Below, in pieces: positions 4,874-5,464 of a DNA stretch of 5,464 nucleotides (position 1 is the first letter of the stretch; every line of letters begins with the position of its first letter). Both the position numbers and the translations under genes were made by a program. Where the stretch lies: assembly GCA_031279925.1 (NCBI GenBank), contig JAITHQ010000226.1:1-5464 (forward strand). The letters run 5' to 3'. Below the pieces are notes generated by a model, which searched no databases, was not told the DNA's origin, and saw only the letters and a program-made list of their open reading frames with translations. The DNA comes from Treponema sp. Its GTDB lineage: Bacteria; Spirochaetota; Spirochaetia; Treponematales; Breznakiellaceae.

Positions 4874-5464
4874 TTAAAAACTGAGCAAGATTTTAAGCAG
4901 GAAGTCCGGGCCGTAGGAAGCATAGAGCTGTTTGCGGTTCAGAGAGCGCTTTTGGGTACGGTATTTCTCCGTCGGCTCCAAACGGATTAGGTTCAACGTG
5001 ATTTTTCGCAATACCGCCAGGTTCGCCGCCGAATGGTCCTTCCGGTTCCGGGCGTACTCCTCCCGAAACGCCGCGTCTAAGAGCCCGAAAATCGGGATTT
5101 TTGCGGTCTATTGACCGCAAAAAACCACAATTTGAACAGGCTCTAAGGTCCGGCGCAGCTTGTTCTCAATACCCCAGTGGGTTCTTACCAGGCGGGCAAA
5201 TTGGGCGTTGCCGGCCAGACCGGTCAGAAACTATCGCTGCCCGGTGGTAGTCTTTCCCTGCACCGCCCGGCTGGAATGGATACAACCGAACCCTTCCAAG
5301 CTCTTCCATTGTTCCTTCCCGGCAAACCAGGAAATATCCGCACTCAGCCACGCTTCCCGTTTTTCAACCTGTCCGTGGTCTTTGGTTTCTTCGCTATACT
5401 CCGGTTCGCCAAGACCGCTTTCCTCGAATAATACCGCCACTTCACGGCAGGTTTCCGGGTGGTT
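4874..5464 (-). pseudogene. ISAs1-family (H-repeat-like) transposase, decayed 3' part
   Basis: The minus strand is open from the right edge, starting NHPETCREVAVLFEE, and runs through features of ISAs1-family DDE transposases: GQVEKREAWLSADISWF, KEQWKSLEGFGCIHSSR, GKTTTGQR, then LVRTHWGIENKL with the catalytic Glu in HWGIEN. The C-terminus reads DAAFREEYARNRKDHSAANL, AVLRKITLNLIRLE and ends DFLLKILLSF at the stop 4874-4876. Two lesions lie in this one frame. A TAG at 5231-5233 stands where the family has a Tyr (GQR-Y-F). A 66-base in-frame insertion (5081-5146, counting one copy of the duplicated triplet) splits HWGIENKLRRTL from DAAFREE and brings another TAG at 5108-5110. The N-terminal half lies outside the window. 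The gene should be inactive; the parent element is ISAs1-like, a family that includes the E. coli Rhs-linked H-repeats. Confidence 0.9.
5081..5143. mobile_element. 63-bp palindromic miniature insertion (MITE-like) in the transposase remnant
   Basis: The insert begins GAGCCCG and ends CAGGCTC, so its ends are inverted repeats (GAGCC / GGCTC). It is flanked by TAA at 5078-5080 and 5144-5146, a 3-bp direct duplication. Removing 66 bases restores an uninterrupted transposase frame (RRTL then DAAFREE), which is strong evidence of insertion. Internally TTTTTGCGGTC (5098-5108) and GACCGCAAAAA (5113-5123) form a perfect 11-bp stem with a TATT loop, and CCCGA-AAA-TCGGG (5084-5096) forms a second hairpin followed by ATTTTT. 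It encodes nothing. TNA-type 3-bp duplications occur in parts of the IS5 family (from memory), making a non-autonomous relative a plausible parent. Confidence 0.7.

Noticed and set aside
4893..5120. Minus-strand open frame of 75 codons in the transposase region
   Set aside because: The transposase signature is in a different frame; this one is a shifted reading (Gly/Pro/Glu-rich) of the same DNA.
1..5464. CRISPR array, tRNA, riboswitch or toxin-antitoxin pair
   Set aside because: No regularly spaced repeats, cloverleaf, recognisable aptamer or paired small ORFs were seen on either strand.

Overview
The window looks like a chromosomal segment of a spirochaete, most plausibly a Treponema-like species of medium GC. 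This is an inference from protein flavour: an HD-GYP protein with a long insertion after the GYP motif, small stand-alone regulatory genes, and a long poly-G tract of the kind known from treponemes. No rRNA or other firm taxonomic marker is present.

Layout. Positions 1-232 hold no gene I can support, but contain a perfect 16-bp palindrome that fits the proteobacterial LexA-box pattern. A two-gene minus-strand unit follows: a stand-alone parvulin prolyl isomerase (1490-1768) and, 6 bp downstream of it, a GAF + HD-GYP cyclic-dinucleotide phosphodiesterase (233-1483). It is preceded by a good sigma70-type promoter, an AGGAG ribosome binding site and two small inverted repeats. Positions 1769-2239 are otherwise gene-poor and end in an uninterrupted run of 18 G just past the 3' end of an AraC-family regulator (2240-3097, minus). 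That regulator is divergent from ychF (3204-4325, plus), which encodes the conserved translation-associated P-loop ATPase YchF. A strong hairpin then separates ychF from a small gene for a lone cyclic-nucleotide-binding-like domain (4376-4807), whose canonical phosphate-binding Arg appears to be replaced.

The right end (4874-5464, minus) is the 3' part of a decayed ISAs1-family (H-repeat-like) transposase gene. It carries a nonsense codon and a 63-bp palindromic insert flanked by a TAA duplication. This insert is the most interesting structure in the window: it looks like a miniature, MITE-like element, or other short palindromic repeat, that inserted into an already transposable sequence.

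Functionally the window mixes housekeeping (YchF, parvulin), signalling (HD-GYP, cNMP-like domain, AraC regulator) and mobile-element debris. There is no evidence that these form one pathway. I see no CRISPR array, tRNA, rRNA or clear multi-gene novel system.
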